DNA from: Blautia sp.
Lineage (GTDB): Bacteria > Bacillota > Clostridia > Lachnospirales > Lachnospiraceae
Assembly (NCBI GenBank): GCA_017475035.1
Contig: JAFVGK010000143.1
Coordinates: 1 to 42,270 of the forward strand
Direction of reading: 5' to 3'
DNA: 42,270 bases
This document shows, one piece after another, positions 33,829 to 41,423 of this stretch. Each line of letters opens with the position of its first letter. Within the stretch, counting starts at the first letter, position 1. The translations under genes were made by a program, and so were the position numbers. A model generated the notes under the pieces. That model was not told where the DNA came from and did no database searches. It was given only the letters and a program-made list of their open reading frames with translations.

Positions 33829-34602
33829 ATGGCTAAGATTATCGCGTTGGCAGGAAAGGGAGGAGTGGGAAAAACCACGTTGTGTTCCGCTGTCGTACGG
33901 ATACTTTCCGAGAATTTTCCCAAAGAGAGAATACTGGCAATCGATGCGGATCCTGCCGTAGGCTTGTCTGTGGCGCTTGGCGTTGAGACAAAGGAGACTC
34001 TGGATGACATCCGCCGGGAGATTATCAGCAAGGCAGAACAGGGCGAAGGCAAGGAAGCGATGGAGCTTCTGGGAGAAGCCCGGTACCGCATTTTTGATGC
34101 TTTGACAGAGACAGATGGTTTTGCTTTTCTGGCGATCGGAAGGCCGGAGGGTGCCGGATGCTATTGCTCGGTCAACAACTATTTAAAAGAAGTCATTCAT
34201 ATGCTCAGCCGGGAATTTGATTATGTTGTCATTGACGGGGAGGCAGGGATTGAGCAGATTAATCGACGCGTGATGGAGAAGGTCTCCCATCTGATTCTGG
34301 TCACGGATCCATCCGCGAAGGGGATTCAGGTTGCCGGGACGATACGTTCCGTGGCGGACGAGCTTGTCATGTATGAAAAATGCGGCGTCATTATCAATCG
34401 TGTAGAGGATATGAGCGTCATTCCCTGTTTACAGATTGACGGCGCTGAGATTCTCAGTATCGTGAAAAGAGACGAAGCACATGCGAAAAATGATATTTTA
34501 GGAAAAAGCATTTTTGAACTTCCTGTGACAGCGCCTGTTTATCTGGGAGCAAAGGAAGCATTGGAAAAACTTGGGATCATAGACGGAGGAAAGGCAGAAT
34601 GA
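33829..34602 (+). CDS. CooC-type nickel-insertion ATPase
   Basis: This is a MinD/ParA-class P-loop ATPase related to CooC/AcsF, factors that insert nickel into CO dehydrogenase or acetyl-CoA synthase. It is 257 aa, the normal CooC size. Deviant Walker A GKGGVGKTT (9-17), AIDADPAVGL, and a CYC (Cys111-x-Cys113) that corresponds to the metal-binding CXC motif of CooC are visible; the VIDGEAGIEQINRRVM stretch is also CooC-like. AGGAGG precedes the ATG. The stop overlaps the next start by 4 bp (ATGA), so it is the first gene of a coupled operon. That it serves this operon's enzyme is inference. Confidence 0.88.
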   Translation: MAKIIALAGKGGVGKTTLCSAVVRILSENFPKERILAIDADPAVGLSVALGVETKETLDDIRREIISKAEQGEGKEAMELLGEARYRIFDALTETDGFAFLAIGRPEGAGCYCSVNNYLKEVIHMLSREFDYVVIDGEAGIEQINRRVMEKVSHLILVTDPSAKGIQVAGTIRSVADELVMYEKCGVIINRVEDMSVIPCLQIDGAEILSIVKRDEAHAKNDILGKSIFELPVTAPVYLGAKEALEKLGIIDGGKAE

Positions 34603-35399
34603 GATATTTCGGAGGCTGCGATGTAGGTTCCACCTATACAAAAGCCGTAATACTGGATGAAACCGGAAAAATCGTATCATCGACGACGATCAAGAGCAAG
34701 ATCCGCTCTCAGGAATCTGCTGAACTGGCCATGCATGAGGTCCTTGAAAAAGCCGGACTGCTGTCTTGTGAGGATCTGGCATATCTGATCGGAACGGGAT
34801 ACGGCAGAAATAAGGTACCTTTTGCGGATGAAAATATATCAGAGATTTCCTGCCACGCCATGGGCGTGCATGTGACAGATCCTTCGGTAAAGGCTGTCAT
34901 TGATATCGGAGGCCAGGACGTCAAGGGAATCGATGTGGACACAGACGGAACTGTAAGGAATTTTGCCCTGAACGATAAATGCGCTGCCGGGACCGGTCGG
35001 TTTTATGAGGCTATGGCACGCTCCTTTGAAATGAGTCTGCCCGAATTTTCCAGGCTTTCGCTGAAAGCAAAAAATGTCATTCCGATTACGGCACAGTGCA
35101 CCGTATTTGCGGAATCAGAAGTGATCAGCCTGGTTGGCGAGGGAAAGCCTGTGGAAGAGATCGCTGCAGGCATTCAGATGGCAGTTGCGAAAAGATGCTT
35201 TGTGATGGCCAAAAAGGCGGGGGCGGTGGATCACGTTGCCCTGACCGGGGGCTGTGCGAAAAATGAAGGCTTGAAGGCAGCCATCGAGAAGGTTCTGAAA
35301 ATAAAGGTGGTAGAGCTGAAAACGGATCCCCAGCTGATGGGAGCGCTGGGGGCCGCGGAATACGCGAGACAAAAGGGAATGGCTCATGGTGCTTTATGA
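34599..35399 (+). CDS. 2-hydroxyacyl-CoA dehydratase activator (HgdC/BadF family)
   Basis: This ATP-driven activator is a homodimeric [4Fe-4S] protein that injects one low-potential electron into the dehydratase at the cost of ATP. It is 266 aa, the usual length. The ASKHA-type phosphate loop GCDVGSTYTKAV, the second loop DIGGQDVKGI and the two cluster cysteines, Cys128 in NDKCAAGTGRF and Cys167 in TAQCTVFAESE, are all in place. It overlaps the CooC-like gene by 4 bp and the following gene by 14 bp. Confidence 0.93.
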   Translation: MRYFGGCDVGSTYTKAVILDETGKIVSSTTIKSKIRSQESAELAMHEVLEKAGLLSCEDLAYLIGTGYGRNKVPFADENISEISCHAMGVHVTDPSVKAVIDIGGQDVKGIDVDTDGTVRNFALNDKCAAGTGRFYEAMARSFEMSLPEFSRLSLKAKNVIPITAQCTVFAESEVISLVGEGKPVEEIAAGIQMAVAKRCFVMAKKAGAVDHVALTGGCAKNEGLKAAIEKVLKIKVVELKTDPQLMGALGAAEYARQKGMAHGAL

Positions 35400-36141
35400 T
35401 ACGCTGATCGATCGGCTGAAAGAACTGACGGAAAATCTCGAATCTGCAGTTTATCTCTATGACGAAAATCGCAGGTGGCCTGAAAATGAGAATTATGAGA
35501 TGATCCTGCAGAAGGATATGTCGATCGAACTGGGAACCGGAGGAAAAAGTGCGGTAAATTATACCTGTGTAACGACAAGGACGGATGATTTTGCCGAAGA
35601 TGGAATCCGGATCTTCGGACCGGATTTTTCCGATATACAAATGCCTGTGAATTATGCCCGTGTCTGTGAAGTGGTGATAAAGGAAGATAAAGGGATCGAA
35701 TCGGATGCCAGAAGAATATATAAGCTGCTTCAGGATATTGATTTTGTGAAATATCATATTTATCCCAAGGGCTATATGATCCGCACTTCCGGCCAGTCGC
35801 CAAGGGAACAGATCAGGATCAGCAAAAAGGCTTTGAAGGACGGAATTTCTTTTGCTTCCATCGGAAATACATATATTCGGCATTATAAGAAAAATCCGGC
35901 TGTCCGACGTGTCCGGGTCAGCTTTTTTACAACCGATGCGGTGGACTATGCCGAATTGAAAAAATCCGCTGAAGCCGCCGCCCGGATCAGGAATTCTCTC
36001 TCCGATATCGGCAAGGGGCTTCCGAAAGACTGCGGTAATTGCGGAATAAAGGAAATCTGCGCCGACATTGTGGGCCTGAAGGAGCTGCACTTTGGGGCTT
36101 TGGGGGAAAACATCCCTGACCTGAAGACAACACAGGAATAG
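35386..36141 (+). CDS. Stand-alone acetyl-CoA synthase central-domain-like protein (CdhC/AcsB family)
   Basis: This protein has 251 aa. From memory of AcsB/CdhC, three stretches resemble the central domain of acetyl-CoA synthase: an ELG(G)-type strand with EDGIRIFGPDF (71-81), EQIRISKKALKDGISFASIG (141-160), and YKKNPAVRRVRVSFFT (167-182). Full acetyl-CoA synthase is about 730 aa. Here the N-terminal CODH-contacting domain and the C-terminal nickel A-cluster domain are missing. Instead the protein ends with its own cysteine group CGNCGIKEIC (216-225), suited to a metal or Fe-S site. It overlaps the activator gene by 14 bp. Its role is unknown; a corrinoid/CO or electron-transfer function would be speculation. 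Confidence 0.6.
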   Translation: MVLYDTLIDRLKELTENLESAVYLYDENRRWPENENYEMILQKDMSIELGTGGKSAVNYTCVTTRTDDFAEDGIRIFGPDFSDIQMPVNYARVCEVVIKEDKGIESDARRIYKLLQDIDFVKYHIYPKGYMIRTSGQSPREQIRISKKALKDGISFASIGNTYIRHYKKNPAVRRVRVSFFTTDAVDYAELKKSAEAAARIRNSLSDIGKGLPKDCGNCGIKEICADIVGLKELHFGALGENIPDLKTTQE

Positions 36142-36207
36142 CTGAAAATGCCGGTAAAGAAAGATATCGATCATGAATGAAAGCAGTGCTACACGTCAGG
36201 GGGATTA

Positions 36208-37401
36208 ATGAAAGATCTGAAGCATTTTCTCTTTTTTGAGGAACTGGTACGCTCATCCAATAATGAACTTGTCAGAAAAGCAAAGGAAGAGGGACGGGTG
36301 TGCATAGCATATGTGTGTGAGAATACGCCGGAGCCGCTGTTTCATCTGGGCAATTGTTTTGGCGTCCGTCTGTCTGCTCCCAATACCGGTTCCATGGATA
36401 TCGCGACATATTATATGACCAGTTTTTTATGCGAGACCTCTAAAGCTTTGCTCGAGAGGGCCATAGAAGGCGGATATAATTTTGCCGATTGCCTGATTGC
36501 GCCGGATGGCTGTACGATGATGAACCGGTGTGTGGAAAATACGGAGCTTCTGAAGGCAATCGAAAGCCAAAGGGAATCTTTTTTTTATGAGCATATGGAA
36601 ATACCCATGAAGACCGATGAGAATGGAGTAAACCTTCTGGTGAACCAGTGCCGGAACCATATCCTGGAACCGCTGAGAAAGACCTTTGGGGTTGACATAT
36701 CCGATCCGGCGATGCGAAAGGCAGTCGCGCGGCATAATACGGTATGCCGGCTGATACAGCAGATCGGCGAATTCCGGAAGGATGTCCGGCCAGTCATTAC
36801 AGGCTATGAATTTGCGGTGCTTACGCTCGCCACCTATGTCTGTCCGAAGGATATGCTGACGGAAGCCCTGCAGGAAACGCTGGATGAACTGAAAAGCCGT
36901 GAGCCCGATGAGAAAAAATACCGGGCAAGGCTTTTGATCGTGGGTTCGGAGGCAGATGATCCTGAGTTCATCAGACTGATTGAGGAATGCGGGGCTTATG
37001 TCTGCGCGGACAGATATTGTTTTGGGTCGCTTCCCGGGAGAGTGCCGATCGAATTGACGGACGAGGAGGATGCGCTGACGCAGATCTGCCGCCATTATAC
37101 TTATCAATGTCAGTGCCCCCGCCAGATGAATATGGACAAGGTGTACGCACGTAAGGCTTATGTCAATGATCTGGCAAAGGAATACCGGGCGGACGGCATT
37201 GTCTATCAGCAGATCAAGTTTTGTGACCCGTGGGCGTATGAAAGGGTAACAGGCGCAGCCGCTCTGAGGGAGGAATACAATTACCCGGTTCTGTCCGTGG
37301 ACCGGCCTTATAATATCCACTCCTCAGCCGGACAGATGAGAACCCGGATTCAGGCCTTTGTTGAAAGCATAGAGGTGAAAAAGCTGCGGGGGGCGAATTA
37401 A
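36208..37401 (+). CDS. 2-hydroxyacyl-CoA dehydratase / benzoyl-CoA reductase family subunit
   Basis: This is one of two homologous large subunits of a radical CoA-ester enzyme, 397 aa. It matches the HgdB/BcrB-type fold. Conserved Cys positions include CLIAPDGCTMMNRC (95-108) and KFCDPWAYE near the C-terminus. In known members these families carry [4Fe-4S] or double-cubane clusters and eliminate water from 2-hydroxyacyl-CoA or reduce aromatic rings. AGGGGG lies a few bases before the ATG. The next gene starts right after its stop (TAA-ATG). Substrate unknown. Confidence 0.85.
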   Translation: MKDLKHFLFFEELVRSSNNELVRKAKEEGRVCIAYVCENTPEPLFHLGNCFGVRLSAPNTGSMDIATYYMTSFLCETSKALLERAIEGGYNFADCLIAPDGCTMMNRCVENTELLKAIESQRESFFYEHMEIPMKTDENGVNLLVNQCRNHILEPLRKTFGVDISDPAMRKAVARHNTVCRLIQQIGEFRKDVRPVITGYEFAVLTLATYVCPKDMLTEALQETLDELKSREPDEKKYRARLLIVGSEADDPEFIRLIEECGAYVCADRYCFGSLPGRVPIELTDEEDALTQICRHYTYQCQCPRQMNMDKVYARKAYVNDLAKEYRADGIVYQQIKFCDPWAYERVTGAAALREEYNYPVLSVDRPYNIHSSAGQMRTRIQAFVESIEVKKLRGAN

Positions 37402-38982
37402 ATGGAAGTGATCAAAAACAGTAAAAAGAAGCCGGGGGATCAGAACCTTGGCGTGCTGTATAACGACGGGAAGGTAAGAAAACGACGGGAGTGGCGCGGC
37501 TTTAAGGATACCATGTATGATTTCGGGAAATGGCTGCAGCTGTGGGGAATCATGATCGATGTATCCTTAAGCAGGGGCTTTCTGAAGGGTTTGTTCCGGT
37601 ATCGTTGGATGATCAACTATCTTGCTGTGCCTCATATGATAGACAAATTTACGATCGGGCAGCGAGACGAGACCCTCCGGATTACCCATATCAGCATAGG
37701 CTATGTCGTGAAGGACGTAGCTCTGACGATTAAGCGCTGCTTAAGAGGCGACCGGCGATGCGGCAATGACAGAAAATTCTCTGACAAGTGTGTCCTTGTC
37801 GATGAAAACGCGATGATTACATACCTGATGGGATTTCCTGATCTTACTGTGGTACAGAGAGAAGTTCCCACCATGTTTTCAGCGAACCTGATCAACCAGA
37901 ATTCGGCCGCACATTATCTGGATGTCGCGCAGACCTACGGGATTCCGGGAGATGTGTGTCCGATGCCTGAGACAGAGGCGGGTATCTCCATAGAAGACGA
38001 TTTTGTCGTGATGGGAAAATGCGCGGTACAGGTGAATACGACCTGTGACGGTTCCATGCTGGGAAATGCGATTATTGCGAAAAGGCTGGAAAAGGAATAT
38101 GGAATTCCCACTTATCAGATGGCATCTCCGCTCCGGCACCGCAATGAGGATGTTCAGGAATATGCGGCGGAGGAGATCAAAGGAGCGATTGCTTTCATTG
38201 AGGAAACCACCGGGGAGAAATGGGACTGGAAGGCTTATTTTGAGGCGGCTCACCGGGTCAATCTGACGACGCGGATGCGCTGGGAATGGCTGGATGTCAA
38301 CTCTACTCCTTATCCACAGTTTTTCGGGGCGGTATTTTCCCTTTATAATGATACCAATTATCTTGGAAACTGCGGCAGATCCACAGAATTTCCCTTGATC
38401 GATCAGAAAATCATGAAGCTGGTGCAAAGCGGTTATGAGCACAAGACCATGATGGCCTCGGAGTATCGTCACAGATGCATGGTCTGGGGAGTACAGCCCC
38501 AGTATGTGATTGATATGCTTTACTGGATGGTACTGTGCTGGGGCGTCGTTCCTTTGACGGACATGCTTTCCATGGTAATCGAGAAGGAGATTGCCGAGAC
38601 GGATACACCCGAAAACAGGGAGAAGGCTTATTATGACATGGCTTACCTGAGCGAGAACATGATCATGCGGAACCATACCCATGGAGGGTATGAAACTCTG
38701 GTAAATGAGCTTTGGGAATATTGTGAGAGAATGAATGCGGATATGGTCATGATGTGGGAACACATGTCCTGTAAGTCTTTGGTGGGAATGCATGGGCAGT
38801 TCGAAGAACAGGCCAGGGCAAGAGGTCTGCATCTGGTATGGGTATCTCATGACCTGTGTGACCCGCGGGTTTATTCCAGATCTGCGATCCGCAGCCAGTT
38901 TAATCAATACATGAGAACCGTCATGCAGGAGGAACCGCTGGATCCGTCGATCGAAAATCTGCCGGATGATGAAGCGTGGTGA
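37402..38982 (+). CDS. 2-hydroxyacyl-CoA dehydratase family large subunit
   Basis: This is the second large subunit, 526 aa, about 100 residues longer than usual HgdA/HgdB proteins. The extra length is mostly at the N-terminus (first ~110 residues), which is basic, then aromatic. Family features are PGDVCPMPETEAG, NTTCDGSMLGN, MMWEHMSCKSLVG and the C-terminal HDLCDPRVYS. The start ATG is immediately after the preceding stop; the GGGG-rich end of that gene serves as ribosome site. Repeat B starts 4 bp after the stop codon, so the operon appears to end here. Confidence 0.83.
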   Translation: MEVIKNSKKKPGDQNLGVLYNDGKVRKRREWRGFKDTMYDFGKWLQLWGIMIDVSLSRGFLKGLFRYRWMINYLAVPHMIDKFTIGQRDETLRITHISIGYVVKDVALTIKRCLRGDRRCGNDRKFSDKCVLVDENAMITYLMGFPDLTVVQREVPTMFSANLINQNSAAHYLDVAQTYGIPGDVCPMPETEAGISIEDDFVVMGKCAVQVNTTCDGSMLGNAIIAKRLEKEYGIPTYQMASPLRHRNEDVQEYAAEEIKGAIAFIEETTGEKWDWKAYFEAAHRVNLTTRMRWEWLDVNSTPYPQFFGAVFSLYNDTNYLGNCGRSTEFPLIDQKIMKLVQSGYEHKTMMASEYRHRCMVWGVQPQYVIDMLYWMVLCWGVVPLTDMLSMVIEKEIAETDTPENREKAYYDMAYLSENMIMRNHTHGGYETLVNELWEYCERMNADMVMMWEHMSCKSLVGMHGQFEEQARARGLHLVWVSHDLCDPRVYSRSAIRSQFNQYMRTVMQEEPLDPSIENLPDDEAW

Positions 38983-38985
38983 CGG

Positions 38986-39081
38986 GAGTCTTGGCGAGAT
39001 AGACGCAGAGACTGACAATAACGCAGCCTTGGCGGATCAGGACGCGCCGGATGTAAAGGTTATTTATGCACAGATCCTAAG
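38986..39081 (+). repeat. Repeat B, copy 4 (half element)
   Basis: GACAATAACGCAGCC, GGCGGATCAGGACGCGCCGG and ATGTAAAGGTTATTTATGCA align with the minus strand of 330-400. Only one arm is present. Confidence 0.75.
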
Positions 39082-39130
39082 GTGCGTAAACAGCATGCTT
39101 CAGAGAGATGAGGAAAGGATGTAGGATAAG

Positions 39131-39292
39131 ATGCTTAAGATAATACTGATCGTGGCAGGTGTAATTGCGGCTTTGTTTTTTATTTTGTTCGGTATATATT
39201 TTTTCAATCTGGATATGAAGCTGATGATCAATGTGATTGCTCCTTTATTTGAAAAGCATTATGATAGGCGGAAGAGAGAACAGTATTTGTGA
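39131..39292 (+). CDS. Small single-span membrane protein
   Basis: A 53-aa open frame. The N-terminus is one hydrophobic helix (about 3-26, LKIILIVAGVIAALFFILFG), then a short polar tail ending in basic DRRKREQYL. GGAAAGGAT lies about 15-20 bases before the ATG and AGGATAAG closer. I do not recognise a named family. It stands alone between the dehydratase operon and a strong terminator. The compositional pattern and ribosome site make it more likely real than chance. Confidence 0.6.
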   Translation: MLKIILIVAGVIAALFFILFGIYFFNLDMKLMINVIAPLFEKHYDRRKREQYL

Positions 39293-39342
39293 TTCCGGAT
39301 TGTTTTGCGCGGAGCGCTCCTGCGGAAATCATAAATGACGAT

Positions 39343-39421
39343 AAAGCCCTGAGATCGTTTTTCGACTGCCCGGACCAAGGGGTCCTTGCGATGAGGGAGC
39401 GGAAAGCGATCTCAGGGCTTT
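39343..39421. terminator. Long branched terminator between convergent genes
   Basis: AAAGCCCTGAGATCG (39343-39357) pairs perfectly with CGATCTCAGGGCTTT (39407-39421). Inside, GGACC-AAGG-GGTCC forms a second stem. A and T flanks allow termination in both directions. Confidence 0.85.
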
Positions 39422-39434
39422 GCTGTGCGCTGAA

Positions 39435-39905
39435 TTATTTTTTTACGTCGTCCACGTCTGAAGGTTCCGCATCCATCTCTGCTCTTTTCTTTTCCGTTAT
39501 CTTCATCAAAAAAGTCAGTATAGCAAGGCAGACGACAAATGTAATGGCGGATATGATGAGCACTGCGGCAAGTGTTCCGAAGGGTTTTCTGTAATGCATG
39601 TAGATGACAATGGCGTTAAAGATGCCGATACAGATTGCCGCAAACGCGGAAGCAATCAGGTTGGATTTTAAATTCATCGGGATTCTCCGGTCCCAGATCC
39701 CTTTTCTCACACAGGCGACGGCAAGGTAAATGGAGAGAATCATGAATATGATCCATTCACCCGCAAGTGTCCGGATATCAATACGGCCGTATGCGAAGCT
39801 TTGCACAGCCATTGAGATCAGCAGGAGCCAGAAAGCAAGCCAGCATCCGTTGTGTTCTATTTTCAGTAACTGAAGTTCCTGCATTTCGTCTAAGTTATTC
39901 TTCAT
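39435..39905 (-). CDS. Four-span membrane protein, DUF6773-like
   Basis: A 156-aa integral membrane protein with an N-terminal Q-E-L-Q-L-L-K-I-E-H segment, about four hydrophobic spans and a charged C-terminal tail (EKKRAEMDAEPSD). I recall a similar architecture in DUF6773 proteins, which often sit beside small XRE regulators. I start at the ATG at 39905 because GGAGGAAG lies upstream. It overlaps the end of the regulator gene by 11 bp, so the two are translationally coupled. Function is unknown. Confidence 0.72.
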   Translation of the reverse strand: MKNNLDEMQELQLLKIEHNGCWLAFWLLLISMAVQSFAYGRIDIRTLAGEWIIFMILSIYLAVACVRKGIWDRRIPMNLKSNLIASAFAAICIGIFNAIVIYMHYRKPFGTLAAVLIISAITFVVCLAILTFLMKITEKKRAEMDAEPSDVDDVKK

Positions 39906-40104
39906 TTTCTTCTTCCTCCCAGAATAGATCATTTAATGTAACACCTAATGCTCTGCAGATCTTGTTGCAGAGCTTAATGGACGGGTTGAATTCGCCGGCT
40001 TCTATCAAACCGATTGTCTGTCTGGTTACTCCGGTGGCTTTGGCCAGTTCTGTCTGTGACATTTCCAATTCTATACGACGGAATTTCATTTTCAGATTCC
40101 GCAT
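39895..40104 (-). CDS. Small XRE-family HTH regulator
   Basis: A 69-aa protein that is little more than a Cro/C1-type helix-turn-helix (MSQTELAKATGVTRQTIGLIE) followed by an acidic tail (EEEENEE). AAGGAGG lies 8 bases before the ATG at 40104; the ATG six bases earlier is too close to the site and a further ATG at 40131 lies within the promoter -10. It is co-transcribed with the membrane protein gene. The promoter contains repeated CAAGTATAT motifs, which suggests autoregulation. Confidence 0.9.
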   Translation of the reverse strand: MRNLKMKFRRIELEMSQTELAKATGVTRQTIGLIEAGEFNPSIKLCNKICRALGVTLNDLFWEEEENEE

Positions 40105-40130
40105 GGGCATCTCCTCCTTTCTTGATGACA

Positions 40131-40159
40131 AGTATATATTACTTTTGTCGTGCTGTCAA
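40131..40159 (-). promoter_or_regulatory. Promoter of the XRE gene with repeated boxes
   Basis: On the minus strand: TTGACA, a 17-bp spacer and TATACT. On the plus strand, GACAAGTATAT (40127) and GTCAAGTATAT (40155) form direct repeats overlapping both promoter boxes, and GACAA...TTGTC gives an inverted pair. These are candidate binding sites for the regulator. Confidence 0.75.
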
Positions 40160-40216
40160 GTATATTTTGCATTTATATTTTTTAGTTGTCGTTTGACACG
40201 AATATTGCACTTTTTT

Positions 40217-40338
40217 CAGGAAAGGTGAAGGTAGTAAGAATTCAGGGTTCAAAGTGCTGACCGGACGCTCGGCTTCAGGGTTCGCGCGGGCTGCCGGATC
40301 GATGTCATATTCGCTCAGCAGAAAAATAACAGCCGAGC
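40217..40338 (+). repeat. Repeat E, copy 1
   Basis: A 122-bp direct repeat of 40554-40675 with only two substitutions. It starts CAGGAAAGGTGAAG and ends AACAGCCGAGC. It is interrupted at its right side by a 149-bp structured insert. Confidence 0.92.
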
Positions 40339-40487
40339 CATCTCCCGTGGGAGACTAAAGGTCTGAGATGTCTTCGGCGGAGCCGGAGCCACCTCAGACC
40401 TCAAGTCTCCCATCGGTATCAGTCTCGTCAATTATTTTTCAAATGCTTCGCTCATTATGACATCAATCCGTCCGCCTCCCATTTACG
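40339..40487. mobile_element. 149-bp structured insert in repeat E, possible MITE
   Basis: It is bracketed by AGCCGAGC at 40331-40338 and 40488-40495. After the second copy the sequence continues TGTGTAAAGCGAA, just as repeat E copy 2 continues TGTGTAACGCGAA. The insert thus looks like a small element with an 8-bp target duplication. Inside is a large hairpin: GGGAGACT..AGGTCTGAG pairs with CTCAGACCT..AGTCTCCC. Its right part is a degenerate inverted match to the end of repeat E. No clear terminal inverted repeats, so a rearrangement is the alternative. Confidence 0.5.
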
Positions 40488-40553
40488 AGCCGAGCTGTGT
40501 AAAGCGAAAGCTGGTATGTCTGTTATCAGCTGCCGATATATCTGGTTTCTTTG

Positions 40554-40675
40554 CAGGAAAGGTGAAGATAGTAAGAATTCAGGGCTCAAAGTGCTGACCG
40601 GACGCTCGGCTTCAGGGTTCGCGCGGGCTGCCGGATCGATGTCATATTCGCTCAGCAGAAAAATAACAGCCGAGC
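40554..40675 (+). repeat. Repeat E, copy 2
   Basis: The second 122-bp copy, uninterrupted, ending 85 bp before the DUF3990 gene promoter. No open reading frame in it can be supported. Confidence 0.92.
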
Positions 40676-40759
40676 TGTGTAACGCGAATGTGATAATGCC
40701 AGATAGTTTGAATTGCCATGAAAAAGAAAATGTAAATCATGGTTCCAGGATAAAGCAAT

Positions 40760-40788
40760 TTGCCATCCGTGTATGTTTGGTGTATAAT
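40760..40788 (+). promoter_or_regulatory. Promoter of DUF3990-GNAT pair
   Basis: TTGCCA (40760-40765), a 17-bp spacer and TATAAT (40783-40788), about 100 bp before the start codon. Confidence 0.78.
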
Positions 40789-40890
40789 GAATGGAATTGG
40801 AGCGATTCAGAAAATGCAGGTGAGCCCGGAGTGAAACAAGCGTTTTGGTAATGGAATCATTTATCGATGGGAGGGAAAGGCGGGAAGTGC

Positions 40891-41415
40891 ATGAAGCTTT
40901 ATCATACAAGTGACAGGATTATTCAGAACCCGGACATTTACCGTGGGCGGGCGAATGCTGATTTTGGACAGGGCTTTTATCTGACTCCTGACCGGGATTT
41001 TACTTATCGCTGGGCAGCCGCGAATGCAGTTGTAAATGAATATGAACTGAAGGAGGATAGTCTGGATATTTTCCGTTTTCAGCGCAGTGTGGAATGGTTT
41101 GAGTACATTTTCCATAACAGGAGGAGAGAGGACAGGCTCAAGTATGATGTGATCATCGGCCCTATCGCGAATGACACGATTTTTGATACGATGGGAATTA
41201 TCAGCAGCGGCTTTCTCAGTCCGGAAGATGCCCTGAAGCTGCTGCTTATAGGTCCGGAATACACGCAGGCTGCTGTCAAATCTGAACAGGCGGCTCGGAA
41301 TCTGCGGTGGATCGGTGCAGAGAAGATATCCCGGATAGATGAAGAGATCAGGAAAAAGGAAGAGAAGGAATTTCAGAAAGAATTTGCGAAAGTGATGGAA
41401 GAGATAAGGAGATAA
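40891..41415 (+). CDS. DUF3990-like protein
   Basis: A 174-aa cytosolic protein whose start MKLYHTS-D-II-P-I--GRANADFGQGFYLT is typical of DUF3990. The pattern (Y-H, then G-GFY-T) resembles the ADP-ribosyltransferase fold, so an ART-like activity on a protein or nucleic acid is conceivable. The C-terminus is a charged helix rich in K and E. I start at 40891 because family members begin with this motif; an ATG at 40867 is also in frame. The acetyltransferase gene follows after 8 bp. Whether it is a toxin is unknown. Confidence 0.72.
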   Translation: MKLYHTSDRIIQNPDIYRGRANADFGQGFYLTPDRDFTYRWAAANAVVNEYELKEDSLDIFRFQRSVEWFEYIFHNRRREDRLKYDVIIGPIANDTIFDTMGIISSGFLSPEDALKLLLIGPEYTQAAVKSEQAARNLRWIGAEKISRIDEEIRKKEEKEFQKEFAKVMEEIRR

Positions 41416-41423
41416 GGACATTA

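Noticed and set aside
36427-39018. Minus-strand frames of 297 and 379 codons across the dehydratase subunits
   Set aside because: They are antisense to clear family members with strong motifs, and no signals support expression.
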